The notes beneath the pieces were generated by a model, which was given only the letters and a program-made list of their open reading frames with translations, had not been told where the DNA came from and ran no database searches. Source: Candidatus Kerfeldbacteria bacterium (GTDB lineage: Bacteria; Patescibacteriota; Patescibacteriia; Veblenbacterales; UBA10138). From it: DNA of 13,485 bases. This document shows, piece by piece, positions 6,620-12,765 of the stretch. Numbering within the stretch: position 1 is the stretch's first letter; every line of letters begins with the position of its first letter. The stretch lies in contig JACRFM010000088.1 in NCBI GenBank assembly GCA_016234305.1, positions 1 through 13,485 of the forward strand, in the 5' to 3' direction. A program made the translations under genes and the position numbers.

Positions 6620-8113
6620 ATGCGTCAATTAATGCAAAAATTAGCCATGATTTTAAGCCAACTAGTGCAGTTTATAGTTTGGTTAGGGCGGGCTGTAGCT
6701 AAGCGTTTTCAGGAAAGAAAATCCCGACCTGGACAGTGGCTGTATTATACTTTGGTTGACCATTTTATACCGCATGAGCGCAATAATCATAAGCCGCAGG
6801 TATTAAGGCATCGGGCGTTACTCGGTTATAGTGTTTTTTTAGTTTTACTTAAAGTAGCGGCGATTGTTGTACCAGTGGCTTTGCCTTCTTCCAGTTTATT
6901 TTCCAGCGCCATTACGCCTAATAATATTGTGGAACTTACTAACCAGACGCGGCTTAATTTGGGTTTAGGTGAGTTAAAAGTGAATAGTCTATTGACCGCT
7001 GCCGCGGCGGCCAAAGCCAATGATATTTTAGCCAAACAGTATTTTGCTCATACCAGTCCCGAAGGCTTAACTCCCTGGTCGTGGATAGCCAAAGCCGGTT
7101 ATGATTATTTGTATGCGGGCGAAAATTTGGCCGTTCATTATGAGTCGGCTGAAGACGTAAATGAGGGCTGGCTGGCCAGCCCGACGCACCGGGCCAATAT
7201 TGTCCAACCTAAGTATGCCGAGATTGGCGTAGGCGTGGCCATGGGTGATTTTGAAGGCGTGTCATCTACCATAGTAGTGCAAATGTTTGGTACGCCGGTA
7301 TCTACCGGTAAATTAGCGCAAACTACGCCGGTGCCAACTACGCGGCTGGCTAATGTTCCAGTTAAGCCGGTGCCAACTAAAGCGGTTAACACCGGTAAAG
7401 TAGCGGCGGCTGAAGTTAAATCAACTCCGGTGGTTAAAACACCGACAGTCAAATCAGAGCCGGTTAAGGTTGTTGCCGCGGTGCCCACGCCGCCGACTCC
7501 GACTGAATCAATACCAGTGATTAATCAACCTGATTTAGCTGTGGCTGTTACCAAGGAAGCTGTTCGGCAAGAGGCTGATATTAAAAGCGCGCCGGTTGCG
7601 ACTCAGCCGATAATTTATGATACTTCTACAAAAATCGCGCCGCAGTCTGATTCATATTTGGTAAATTTGGCTATTACCGGTGCGACGGCTGTGATGGTGC
7701 AACTGGCTGACCAGTGGATACCATTAACACGGGCTGGTAATAGTTCAATTTGGCAAGGAGCTGTGCCATTTAACGCTACTACTTTTAATAAATCAGGCGA
7801 ACAATTGTCAGTCGTGGCTTGGAGCGCCGGCGGGCAAGTTGTCAGCAAGGCTTTGGCTTGGGTGGCGCCTCTTGTACCCACCCAGCAATTTTATAACTTT
7901 AACGAGGGTACGGATAAATATGCCAAACTGTTGGGTGTTTTTACTGTTCATAATTTGCAAGACAAAGTACGGCAGTTTTATTTCTTTTTCATTGTTTTCT
8001 TAGCCGCCGCCTTGCTACTTAATATTTTGGTAAAAATTCGCGTGCAGCATTTTTCAATTATCAATCATACTTTATTGGTGATTGGCTTGACCTTGGTTTT
8101 GTTAGTGGTTTGA
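6620..8113 (+). CDS. Membrane-anchored CAP (SCP-like) domain surface protein
   Basis: A 497-residue protein. Residues 1-63 are basic and probably cytoplasmic; a membrane segment spans about 69-90. A CAP domain follows at about 101-226 with the hallmarks NQTRLNLGL, FAHTSPEG (His134), GENL (Glu158) and SPTHRANI (His190), the residues that form the CAP cavity. A Pro/Thr/Val/Lys-rich linker covers about 227-330, a small beta-rich domain about 345-430, and two more membrane segments end the protein (about 452-472 and 478-497). Bacterial CAP proteins of the YkwD type are extracellular; their activity is mostly unknown. There are no cysteines. The TGA stop at 8111 is followed by an in-frame TAG 6 nt later. 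It is transcribed alone, from the promoter at 6553. Confidence 0.87.
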   Translation: MRQLMQKLAMILSQLVQFIVWLGRAVAKRFQERKSRPGQWLYYTLVDHFIPHERNNHKPQVLRHRALLGYSVFLVLLKVAAIVVPVALPSSSLFSSAITPNNIVELTNQTRLNLGLGELKVNSLLTAAAAAKANDILAKQYFAHTSPEGLTPWSWIAKAGYDYLYAGENLAVHYESAEDVNEGWLASPTHRANIVQPKYAEIGVGVAMGDFEGVSSTIVVQMFGTPVSTGKLAQTTPVPTTRLANVPVKPVPTKAVNTGKVAAAEVKSTPVVKTPTVKSEPVKVVAAVPTPPTPTESIPVINQPDLAVAVTKEAVRQEADIKSAPVATQPIIYDTSTKIAPQSDSYLVNLAITGATAVMVQLADQWIPLTRAGNSSIWQGAVPFNATTFNKSGEQLSVVAWSAGGQVVSKALAWVAPLVPTQQFYNFNEGTDKYAKLLGVFTVHNLQDKVRQFYFFFIVFLAAALLLNILVKIRVQHFSIINHTLLVIGLTLVLLVV

Positions 8114-8186
8114 ATTTAGATTATAAGGTTCCACACATCATATCTGTAAATGGATATGAGCTAGAAAAATAAATCAGTGTTATGAA

Positions 8187-8277
8187 GCTCCGCGGGCTTA
8201 TTCAGCCTTCGTACGCGGCGGCGAACTACGGTGGAGTGGTCGCTCACAGCATCTAAAAATAAAAGATACCGCGGAGC
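8187..8277. repeat. GC-rich inverted-repeat element
   Basis: Two perfect 9-bp arms (gctccgcgg 8187-8195, ccgcggagc 8269-8277) enclose about 73 nt with further GC-rich pairing potential, in a region that is otherwise AT-rich. It looks like a small dispersed palindromic element or a structured RNA; one copy alone does not distinguish these. Confidence 0.5.
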
Positions 8278-8290
8278 GAAATCCTTCCGA

Positions 8291-8308
8291 AGTCCTCCCA
8301 AGGAGGAC
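8291..8308 (+). repeat. Short hairpin repeat, copy 1
   Basis: A 7-bp stem (gtcctcc 8292-8298, ggaggac 8302-8308) with a 3-nt loop. The 18-nt sequence is exactly the reverse complement of 12169-12186 beyond the sortase gene. No T run follows, so it is not an intrinsic terminator. Confidence 0.75.
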
Positions 8309-8402
8309 GGAGGAGGATAAATACAAAGACGAACTCAGAAGTTTGCTAAACACAAACAGTTCATCTAATATAGTCTTGGCAATAAATTGTTTTCAAAAAA
8401 CC

Positions 8403-8431
8403 TTGACATTTTTTGTTAGTTATATTAAAAT
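8403..8431 (+). promoter_or_regulatory. Promoter of the PKD protein-sortase operon
   Basis: A perfect -35 TTGACA (8403-8408) and a -10 TAAAAT (8426-8431) are separated by 17 bp. Transcription should start near 8438, giving a leader of about 65 nt before the ATG at 8505. Together with 220-248 it suggests that the housekeeping sigma of this organism uses the usual consensus. Confidence 0.8.
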
Positions 8432-8504
8432 ATTATGTTAACTATTTAAGTTGGCATTTATACTTAATCTTAGCCATTTTATGTTTTATCTTAAGCAAAG
8501 TCAT

Positions 8505-11294
8505 ATGATTAAAACCAAATCCGCTGTCAGTCTGGTGGCTGTATTTATAGTTTCCTCATTTTGGTTTTTGGCAGCCTTAACTGCGAGTGCCCAAGTGAAT
8601 CAACCGCCCACTTGGTCTAATTTGACTGGTCCCTTAACTCTTACCTGCAGCCAGGTTGGTACTTGGACAGCTGCGGCTTATGAAACTGATAGCGCTCGCA
8701 TTGACTTTACGGTTAATTGGGGCGATGGCAGTGCCAATTCTACAGACGTAGCTTATATTACTGGTTTTGGTGATGTTATGACCAGAACATTTAACCATAG
8801 TTTTAATACTAATGGTGTTAAAACTATAACCTTTACTGTTTCTGATCCGCCGGGGGCATTCTCAACTCAAACCTTTACGACCACGGTTTCTGGTTGCGCC
8901 ATTCCCAACCAACCGCCAGCCTTTTCCAATCTTACCGGTCCTTTAACTCTCACTTGCAACCAAACTGGCACTTATAATGTCAGCGCGTCTGACCCCGACG
9001 GTACCAGTCTTACCTTTACGGTTAACTGGGGCGATGGCAGCGCCAACTCTACGGCCACGGCTACGGGAGCAGTGGGTGCGGTTTTATCACAAAGCTTTAA
9101 CCATAGTTACAATGCTAATGGCGCTAAAACCCTGACTTTTACCATTACTGATTCAGCCAGCGCCACAACTACCCAAACCTTTACGACTACGGTTTCCGGT
9201 TGTGCTGTTCCTAATCAGCCCCCAACTTTTTCCAACCTTACCGGCCCCTTAACGCTCACTTGCAATCAAACCGGTACTTACAATGTAGCTGCTTCTGACC
9301 CTGATGGCACCAGTCTTGATTTTACAGTGGCTTGGGGCGATGGCACTCCTAATAATACTGACACGGCTACGGGCGCAGTTGGACAAATATTAAATAAGAG
9401 TTTTACCCATAGTTTCAATTCTAATGGTGCTAAATCTTTAACTTTTACTATTAAAGATTCAGCTAACGTTACTGCCTCTCAAACTTTTACCACCGCGGTT
9501 TCTGGTTGTGGTGTACCGCCGCCACCGCCTGGTAATCAACCGCCGGTCTTTTCTAATTTGACTGGTCCTTTAACCTTAACCTGTAATCAGGCTGGTACAT
9601 ACAACGTAGCTGCTTCTGACCCAGATGGTACTAGTTTGACCTTTGCTGTTAGCTGGGGCGATGGCAGCGCCAATTCTACCGCCACGGCTACCGGAGCAGT
9701 GGGCGCGGTTTTATCACAAAGTTTTAACCATAGTTACAATGCTAATGGCGCTAAAACCCTGACCTTTACCATTACTGATTCAGCCAGCGCCACCGCTACC
9801 CAAACCTTTACGACCACGGTTTCCGGTTGCGGTGGAGGCGGAGGTGGCGGTGGAGGTGGCGGTGGAGGGGGTGGTGGCAATATGACCCCGTCAATTGACC
9901 ATCTTACCGGCCCGGTAACTTTGACCTGCAATCAAACTGGTTCTTGGAATTTCGCGGCTTATGACCCTGATGGCAACACTTTAACTTTTAATATTAATTG
10001 GGGCGATGGCAGCGCTAATACATCGGAAAGATTATCCGGTAATATTGGACAAGTGCTAACCAAAGATTACAGTCATGCTTACACTAACGCCGGCGGCGAT
10101 AAAACAATTACTTTTACGGCCACTGATTCTTATAATTCCAGTGTTAGTAAAACTTTAGTGGTAACAGTTAACGGCTGTGGCGGCGGCGGGACTACCTGTA
10201 CAGCGGCTAATACGCCTGACCCGTCAGTTATTAATTTAACTACCATACCTTACGGCACTACGGTCACGCCGAATATTAATTTAAGCTTAAGATACGGCGC
10301 TGATGTTAAGTATGTATCTTTGAGTAATTATGATGATTTCCGCGATCAGATTACCATCGACCCGGTGGGCAATGCCTCTTGGCAACTTATTGATTCGCCA
10401 GGTTTAAGAACTGTTTATAGTCGTTTTTACGGCCAAGATAAGCAGTGCTATGTAACCTATGGCGCCAGTCTTATCTTGCAATCCACGCCGCCGCGGGTTT
10501 TGGGCGAGGAATGTATTAACATCACCAATGAAAAGAAATTAACTAAGTATATAGACCAAAGTATTGTTAATAAATATCGTGGACGTATTTTGCGCCAAAC
10601 TGAATTAGCTGATGCTTTATGGTATGTGGATGTTTCTACGGGCCAGCGTTTCTTTTTGCCGACGGCTAGTAACGGGATAAAAATTATAAAGTTGCTCGCT
10701 AAGGGTGCGACTAATGATAACTTGAATAAAATTTCAGTCGGTTTGGTAAATTATAAAGGTCCGGATACTGATGGCGATGGTTTGCCGGATATGTTGGAAG
10801 AGGCTTTGGGTTTAGATAAAACCAGCAAAGATACTGATGGCGACGGGTTTAACGATAAAACCGAAATAGTCATGAATTACAACACTTGGGGCACCGGCCA
10901 AAGGCCAATTGATACTAAATATGCGGCTCGTGAAGCCGGACAATTCCTTTTGCAAACGCAGTCAACTGGTGAATTATGGTATGTGAATCCTAAAGATAAT
11001 AAGCGCTATTATATACCCAATAGTGATGACTCCTCGGCCGTCTTAATGCAATTAGCCGTGTCAGTAACAGATAGTGAAATTCATAAAATTAAAGTGGGTG
11101 AGGCGATTAGAGGTACTGAATTGTATAAAGTTTCAGGTTGTTATCCCAAAGTGCTAGGCGCCACCACTTTGCCGCGCACTGGTCTGCCGGCAGTTAGCGG
11201 GCTATTGGTCTTGCCGGTGTTACTTGGTTATCCTTGGTTTAAGCGACGCTACCTGGAAGCGCTTAAGCGTTATTATCATCGTTTGCAGGATTAA
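8505..11294 (+). CDS. Secreted PKD-repeat surface protein with LPRTG sorting signal
   Basis: A 929-residue exported protein. A signal peptide (about 1-30: Lys-containing start, hydrophobic core, cut near TASAQ) precedes five PKD-like repeats (about 32-131, 135-233, 237-335, 344-442, 459-558), each with the WGDG core and two cysteines, one near the start (LTC) and one at the end (SGC or NGC). Sixteen glycines in a row (443-458) separate repeats four and five. A further beta domain (about 565-665) leads to a 55-residue module present twice (about 691-749 and 811-866; ALWYVDVSTGQRFFLP versus ELWYVNPKDNKRYYIP). Between the two copies lie calcium-binding DTDGDG repeats at 754-759 and 776-781. LPRTG (889-893), a short hydrophobic stretch and a basic tail end the protein. 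It is probably an adhesin or surface fibre, anchored by the sortase encoded 24 nt downstream. The ATG at 8505 is chosen because it directly starts the signal peptide; ATG 8481 and TTG 8451 are in frame. Confidence 0.88.
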   Translation: MIKTKSAVSLVAVFIVSSFWFLAALTASAQVNQPPTWSNLTGPLTLTCSQVGTWTAAAYETDSARIDFTVNWGDGSANSTDVAYITGFGDVMTRTFNHSFNTNGVKTITFTVSDPPGAFSTQTFTTTVSGCAIPNQPPAFSNLTGPLTLTCNQTGTYNVSASDPDGTSLTFTVNWGDGSANSTATATGAVGAVLSQSFNHSYNANGAKTLTFTITDSASATTTQTFTTTVSGCAVPNQPPTFSNLTGPLTLTCNQTGTYNVAASDPDGTSLDFTVAWGDGTPNNTDTATGAVGQILNKSFTHSFNSNGAKSLTFTIKDSANVTASQTFTTAVSGCGVPPPPPGNQPPVFSNLTGPLTLTCNQAGTYNVAASDPDGTSLTFAVSWGDGSANSTATATGAVGAVLSQSFNHSYNANGAKTLTFTITDSASATATQTFTTTVSGCGGGGGGGGGGGGGGGGNMTPSIDHLTGPVTLTCNQTGSWNFAAYDPDGNTLTFNINWGDGSANTSERLSGNIGQVLTKDYSHAYTNAGGDKTITFTATDSYNSSVSKTLVVTVNGCGGGGTTCTAANTPDPSVINLTTIPYGTTVTPNINLSLRYGADVKYVSLSNYDDFRDQITIDPVGNASWQLIDSPGLRTVYSRFYGQDKQCYVTYGASLILQSTPPRVLGEECINITNEKKLTKYIDQSIVNKYRGRILRQTELADALWYVDVSTGQRFFLPTASNGIKIIKLLAKGATNDNLNKISVGLVNYKGPDTDGDGLPDMLEEALGLDKTSKDTDGDGFNDKTEIVMNYNTWGTGQRPIDTKYAAREAGQFLLQTQSTGELWYVNPKDNKRYYIPNSDDSSAVLMQLAVSVTDSEIHKIKVGEAIRGTELYKVSGCYPKVLGATTLPRTGLPAVSGLLVLPVLLGYPWFKRRYLEALKRYYHRLQD
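9027..9203 (+). repeat. Near-identical PKD segment, copy A (repeat 2)
   Basis: This 177-nt stretch in PKD repeat 2 aligns without gaps to 9654-9830 in repeat 4. I count ten differences, nine of them silent. The other repeats of the gene are much less alike at DNA level, so this pair was copied or converted recently. Confidence 0.85.
9654..9830 (+). repeat. Near-identical PKD segment, copy B (repeat 4)
   Basis: Partner of 9027-9203, offset 627 nt. The single amino-acid change is Thr to Ala near the end of the repeat. It runs right up to the glycine tract that starts at 9831. Confidence 0.85.
9831..9878 (+). repeat. GGN tract encoding 16 glycines
   Basis: Sixteen consecutive glycine codons of mixed third base (mostly ggt, gga, ggc). 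It forms a flexible linker between PKD repeats 4 and 5. The repetitive DNA may vary in length by slippage in whole codons. Confidence 0.9.
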
Positions 11295-11318
11295 TAAATT
11301 TGTTCCTAGCCAATATTT

Positions 11319-12128
11319 ATGGAAAGTCTGGCGCGGCATTTAGTCATTACTATATTAGCCACTTTATTAACGGTGGTGGCTGTAATTATTGTCCACAAGC
11401 AATATGTCGCGCCGTCTGTTCGCGCGGAAATTGTTTCGGCTATTGATGCTAAAACCAAAGCGGTGGTCAAGACAACCGTTACGGTTAAACCGGCGGCTAA
11501 AACAGATACTGATAAAGACGGCTTGACTGATGACTTGGAAGCTTTTTACGGCACTGACCCGCATAATCCGGATACTGATGGTGACGGCTACCTTGATGGT
11601 TTAGAAGTGAAAAATAATTATAACCCTTTAGGCAAGGGGCGGATGCCTGGTTATAAAGTGGCTGGTCAAAAACAAGGTGCAGTAGTTGAGTTAAAAGAAC
11701 CAAACATGGTTTATATAGATAGTCTAAATATTAAAGTGCCGCTGGTTTATATCACTGATACTGGCGAAAAAGCTTTTCAAGAAGGTTTAATTAATGGCGT
11801 AGTGCATTACCCTAACACGGCTAAACCCGGCGAGCTTGGCAGTATGTATATTTTTGGCCATTCGTCTGATTATATGTGGTCTAAAGGCAAATACAAACAA
11901 ATTTTCGCGCCTTTACCAAAAATTAAACTGGGCGCTAACATAGCGGTGACTGATGAAACTGGCAAGCCTTATACTTATAAGGTTTATGAGGCTTTTGTGG
12001 CTGCGGCTAATGACCTTAAATACCTTGACCAGTATGGCTTTAAGCGCAAACTTTTAACAGCGCAGACTTCTTATCCGGTGGGCACAGCCAAACAGCGGTT
12101 TATTGCTTTAGCTGAATTGGTGGAGTAG
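11319..12128 (+). CDS. Cysteine-less sortase-fold protein with calcium-binding repeats
   Basis: A 269-residue membrane-anchored sortase homologue. An N-terminal membrane segment (about 8-26) is followed by two DxDxDG calcium-binding repeats (DTDKDG at 63-68, DTDGDG at 85-90) like those in the PKD protein just upstream. The sortase domain spans about 127-269: VHYPNTAKPGELG, then FGHSS with catalytic His181, and the closing strand TSYPVGTAKQRFIALAEL with Arg260. Active sortases have Cys in place of Ser251 (the TLxTC motif); the codon at 12069-12071 is TCT, and the protein contains no cysteine at all. Sortases cut LPxTG proteins and join them to the wall or to another protein. The LPRTG protein encoded 24 nt upstream is the obvious substrate. 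Whether this protein is catalytic with Ser, a binding-only form or inactive cannot be told from sequence. No Shine-Dalgarno site is visible. Confidence 0.87.
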   Translation: MESLARHLVITILATLLTVVAVIIVHKQYVAPSVRAEIVSAIDAKTKAVVKTTVTVKPAAKTDTDKDGLTDDLEAFYGTDPHNPDTDGDGYLDGLEVKNNYNPLGKGRMPGYKVAGQKQGAVVELKEPNMVYIDSLNIKVPLVYITDTGEKAFQEGLINGVVHYPNTAKPGELGSMYIFGHSSDYMWSKGKYKQIFAPLPKIKLGANIAVTDETGKPYTYKVYEAFVAAANDLKYLDQYGFKRKLLTAQTSYPVGTAKQRFIALAELVE

Positions 12129-12156
12129 TGGTTTGTGGTTTTTGTTTTGCGTTCGG

Positions 12157-12197
12157 CGTCATTCTAAAGTCCTCCTTGGGAGGACTGAAGAATCTCA
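12157..12197 (+). repeat. GTCATT repeat unit 1 with hairpin copy 2
   Basis: Starts with cgtcattct and ends gaagaatctc. It encloses an 8-bp perfect stem (agtcctcc 12168-12175, ggaggact 12179-12186) with a 3-nt loop, which is the reverse complement of the hairpin at 8291-8308. It lies 40 nt after the sortase stop and might also slow transcription, but lacks a T run. Confidence 0.7.
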
Positions 12198-12210
12198 TTG
12201 ATAACAAAAA

Positions 12211-12270
12211 TGTCATTCCTGTCCCGCGTCAAGTGCGGGAGTAAACTCCGCAAGGTAATCTCATTTTTTT
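12211..12270 (+). repeat. GTCATT repeat unit 2, possible weak terminator
   Basis: Starts gtcattcctg and ends ggtaatctc. It can fold as tcccgc (12222-12227) with gcggga (12235-12240), or as tgcgg-g-agt (12234-12242) with actccgca (12245-12252). Seven T follow at 12264-12270, but 11 nt after the stem, so any terminator activity for the sortase operon is likely weak. Confidence 0.5.
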
Positions 12271-12271
12271 C

Positions 12272-12296
12272 TGTCATTCCCGCGAAGGCGGAAATC
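12272..12296 (+). repeat. GTCATT repeat unit 3
   Basis: Short form gtcattcccgcgaaggcgg followed by aaatcg. It is recognisable as the same unit type by its head and a GC-rich imperfect hairpin. Confidence 0.55.
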
Positions 12297-12340
12297 GAAA
12301 AATATTAAAAATTATAAATTTAAAATTAAAAATTGTCAGG

Positions 12341-12353
12341 TTGTTGTTTTAAG
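12341..12353 (+). repeat. Direct repeat ttgttgttttaag, copy 1
   Basis: An exact 13-nt match recurs at 12621-12633. The AT-rich sequence before each copy (attaaaaatta...) is also similar. The 280-nt spacing encloses repeat units 4 to 7, which suggests that the flanks were duplicated together with, or by, the repeat cluster. Confidence 0.5.
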
Positions 12354-12384
12354 AAAGTAGAAATGTCATTGTGAGTCTTTATCC

Positions 12385-12479
12385 GTCATTGCGAAGCCGA
12401 TGTCCATCGGCTGAAGCAATCTAGACTGCCACCCGCCACGCAAAGCTCGCGGCTGAAGGCTCTGTCGCTCGCAGTGACA
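12385..12479. repeat. GTCATT repeat units 4 and 5 as an inverted pair
   Basis: The left half begins gtcattgcgaagc and contains a nested palindrome: attgc (12388-12392) with gcaat (12416-12420), and inside it agccgat (12395-12401) with atcggct (12406-12412). The right half ends tcgcagtgac, the near reverse complement of the head, so the two units face each other. The arrangement is typical of REP-like paired palindromes. Confidence 0.7.
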
Positions 12480-12517
12480 GGAATGTTTAGTCGTTAGTTG
12501 TTGTATGACCCTGGTCC

Positions 12518-12560
12518 GTCATTGCGAGGAAGTCCCGATGGTTATCGGTTGAAAAATCTG
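12518..12560 (+). repeat. GTCATT repeat unit 6
   Basis: Begins gtcattgcgaggaagtcc and ends near aaaaatct. An internal 5-bp stem (ccgat 12535-12539, atcgg 12544-12548) matches the position of the hairpin in unit 4, with more decay. Confidence 0.6.
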
Positions 12561-12572
12561 AAGCGAATAATA

Positions 12573-12600
12573 GTCATTCTGAGCGTAGCGAAAGAATTTC
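12573..12600 (+). repeat. GTCATT repeat unit 7
   Basis: The sequence gtcattctgagcgtagcg and its ending aaagaatttc form a short imperfect palindrome (gattct-like ends, agcg core). Units with nearly this wording are common dispersed repeats in many unrelated bacterial genomes. Confidence 0.65.
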
Positions 12601-12620
12601 AAACATTAAAAATTACTAAA

Positions 12621-12633
12621 TTGTTGTTTTAAG
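12621..12633 (+). repeat. Direct repeat ttgttgttttaag, copy 2
   Basis: Exact partner of 12341-12353, again followed by a similar purine-rich stretch ending in ttag or gtag. Confidence 0.5.
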
Positions 12634-12754
12634 AGATTAGTTTAGATATTAGAAATTAGGATTTAGAAATTTTTATATATCTCTATTTCCTTAAATCAAT
12701 AATAAAAAATGTTTTATTAAAAACTAAATAACGAAATAAATCAATAAACCTAAT

Positions 12755-12760
12755 AGGAGG
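12755..12760 (+). promoter_or_regulatory. Canonical Shine-Dalgarno site
   Basis: AGGAGG lies 5 nt before the GTG at 12766 and fixes that unusual start. It is the only full-consensus ribosome site seen in the window; all other genes have weak or no such site. Confidence 0.9.
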
Positions 12761-12765
12761 TACGA

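Larger units (their letters stand above)
8114..8504. other. Intergenic region with palindromic GC-rich island and promoter
   Basis: A 391-nt gap with no convincing gene. It holds an imperfect hairpin after the CAP gene (tcatatc 8138-8144 with gatatga 8153-8159, no T run), a GC-rich island (about 8182-8310) with inverted repeats described separately, an AT-rich stretch, and the promoter of the PKD gene. A 24-codon frame (ATG 8182 to TAA 8254-8256) falls inside the island; it has no ribosome site and is probably a chance product of the repeat. Confidence 0.6.
12129..12765. other. Gene-free region packed with short palindromic repeats
   Basis: A 637-nt region without a plausible gene on either strand. 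From 12157 to 12600 it holds at least six degenerate units beginning GTCATT, several with internal hairpins and endings such as GAAGAATCTC or GAAGCAATCT. The rest (12300-12360 and 12600-12754) is strongly AT-rich. The last part contains the ribosome site of the gene at 12766. No clear promoter was found for that gene. Confidence 0.75.

Noticed and set aside
8111..8119. TGA read as glycine (alternative code)
   Set aside because: No TGA occurs inside any long frame of the window, and read-through here would add only two codons before TAG.
8182..8256. 24-codon frame as a small protein gene
   Set aside because: No ribosome site, and the codons fall entirely within an inverted-repeat island.
8451..8504. 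TTG 8451 or ATG 8481 as start of the PKD protein
   Set aside because: ATG 8505 starts directly at a well-formed signal peptide; the longer forms would bury it. ATG 8481 cannot be fully excluded.
9734..9931. Minus-strand frame with a poly-proline run
   Set aside because: It is the complement of the GGN glycine tract in the PKD gene and has no start context or domain.
8598..10178. PKD repeats as an assembly artefact
   Set aside because: The five repeats differ clearly in sequence and keep one continuous frame; only repeats 2 and 4 are close enough to deserve a read check.
12157..12600. CRISPR array
   Set aside because: The units vary in length and sequence, some are inverted, and there is no regular spacer length or cas gene.
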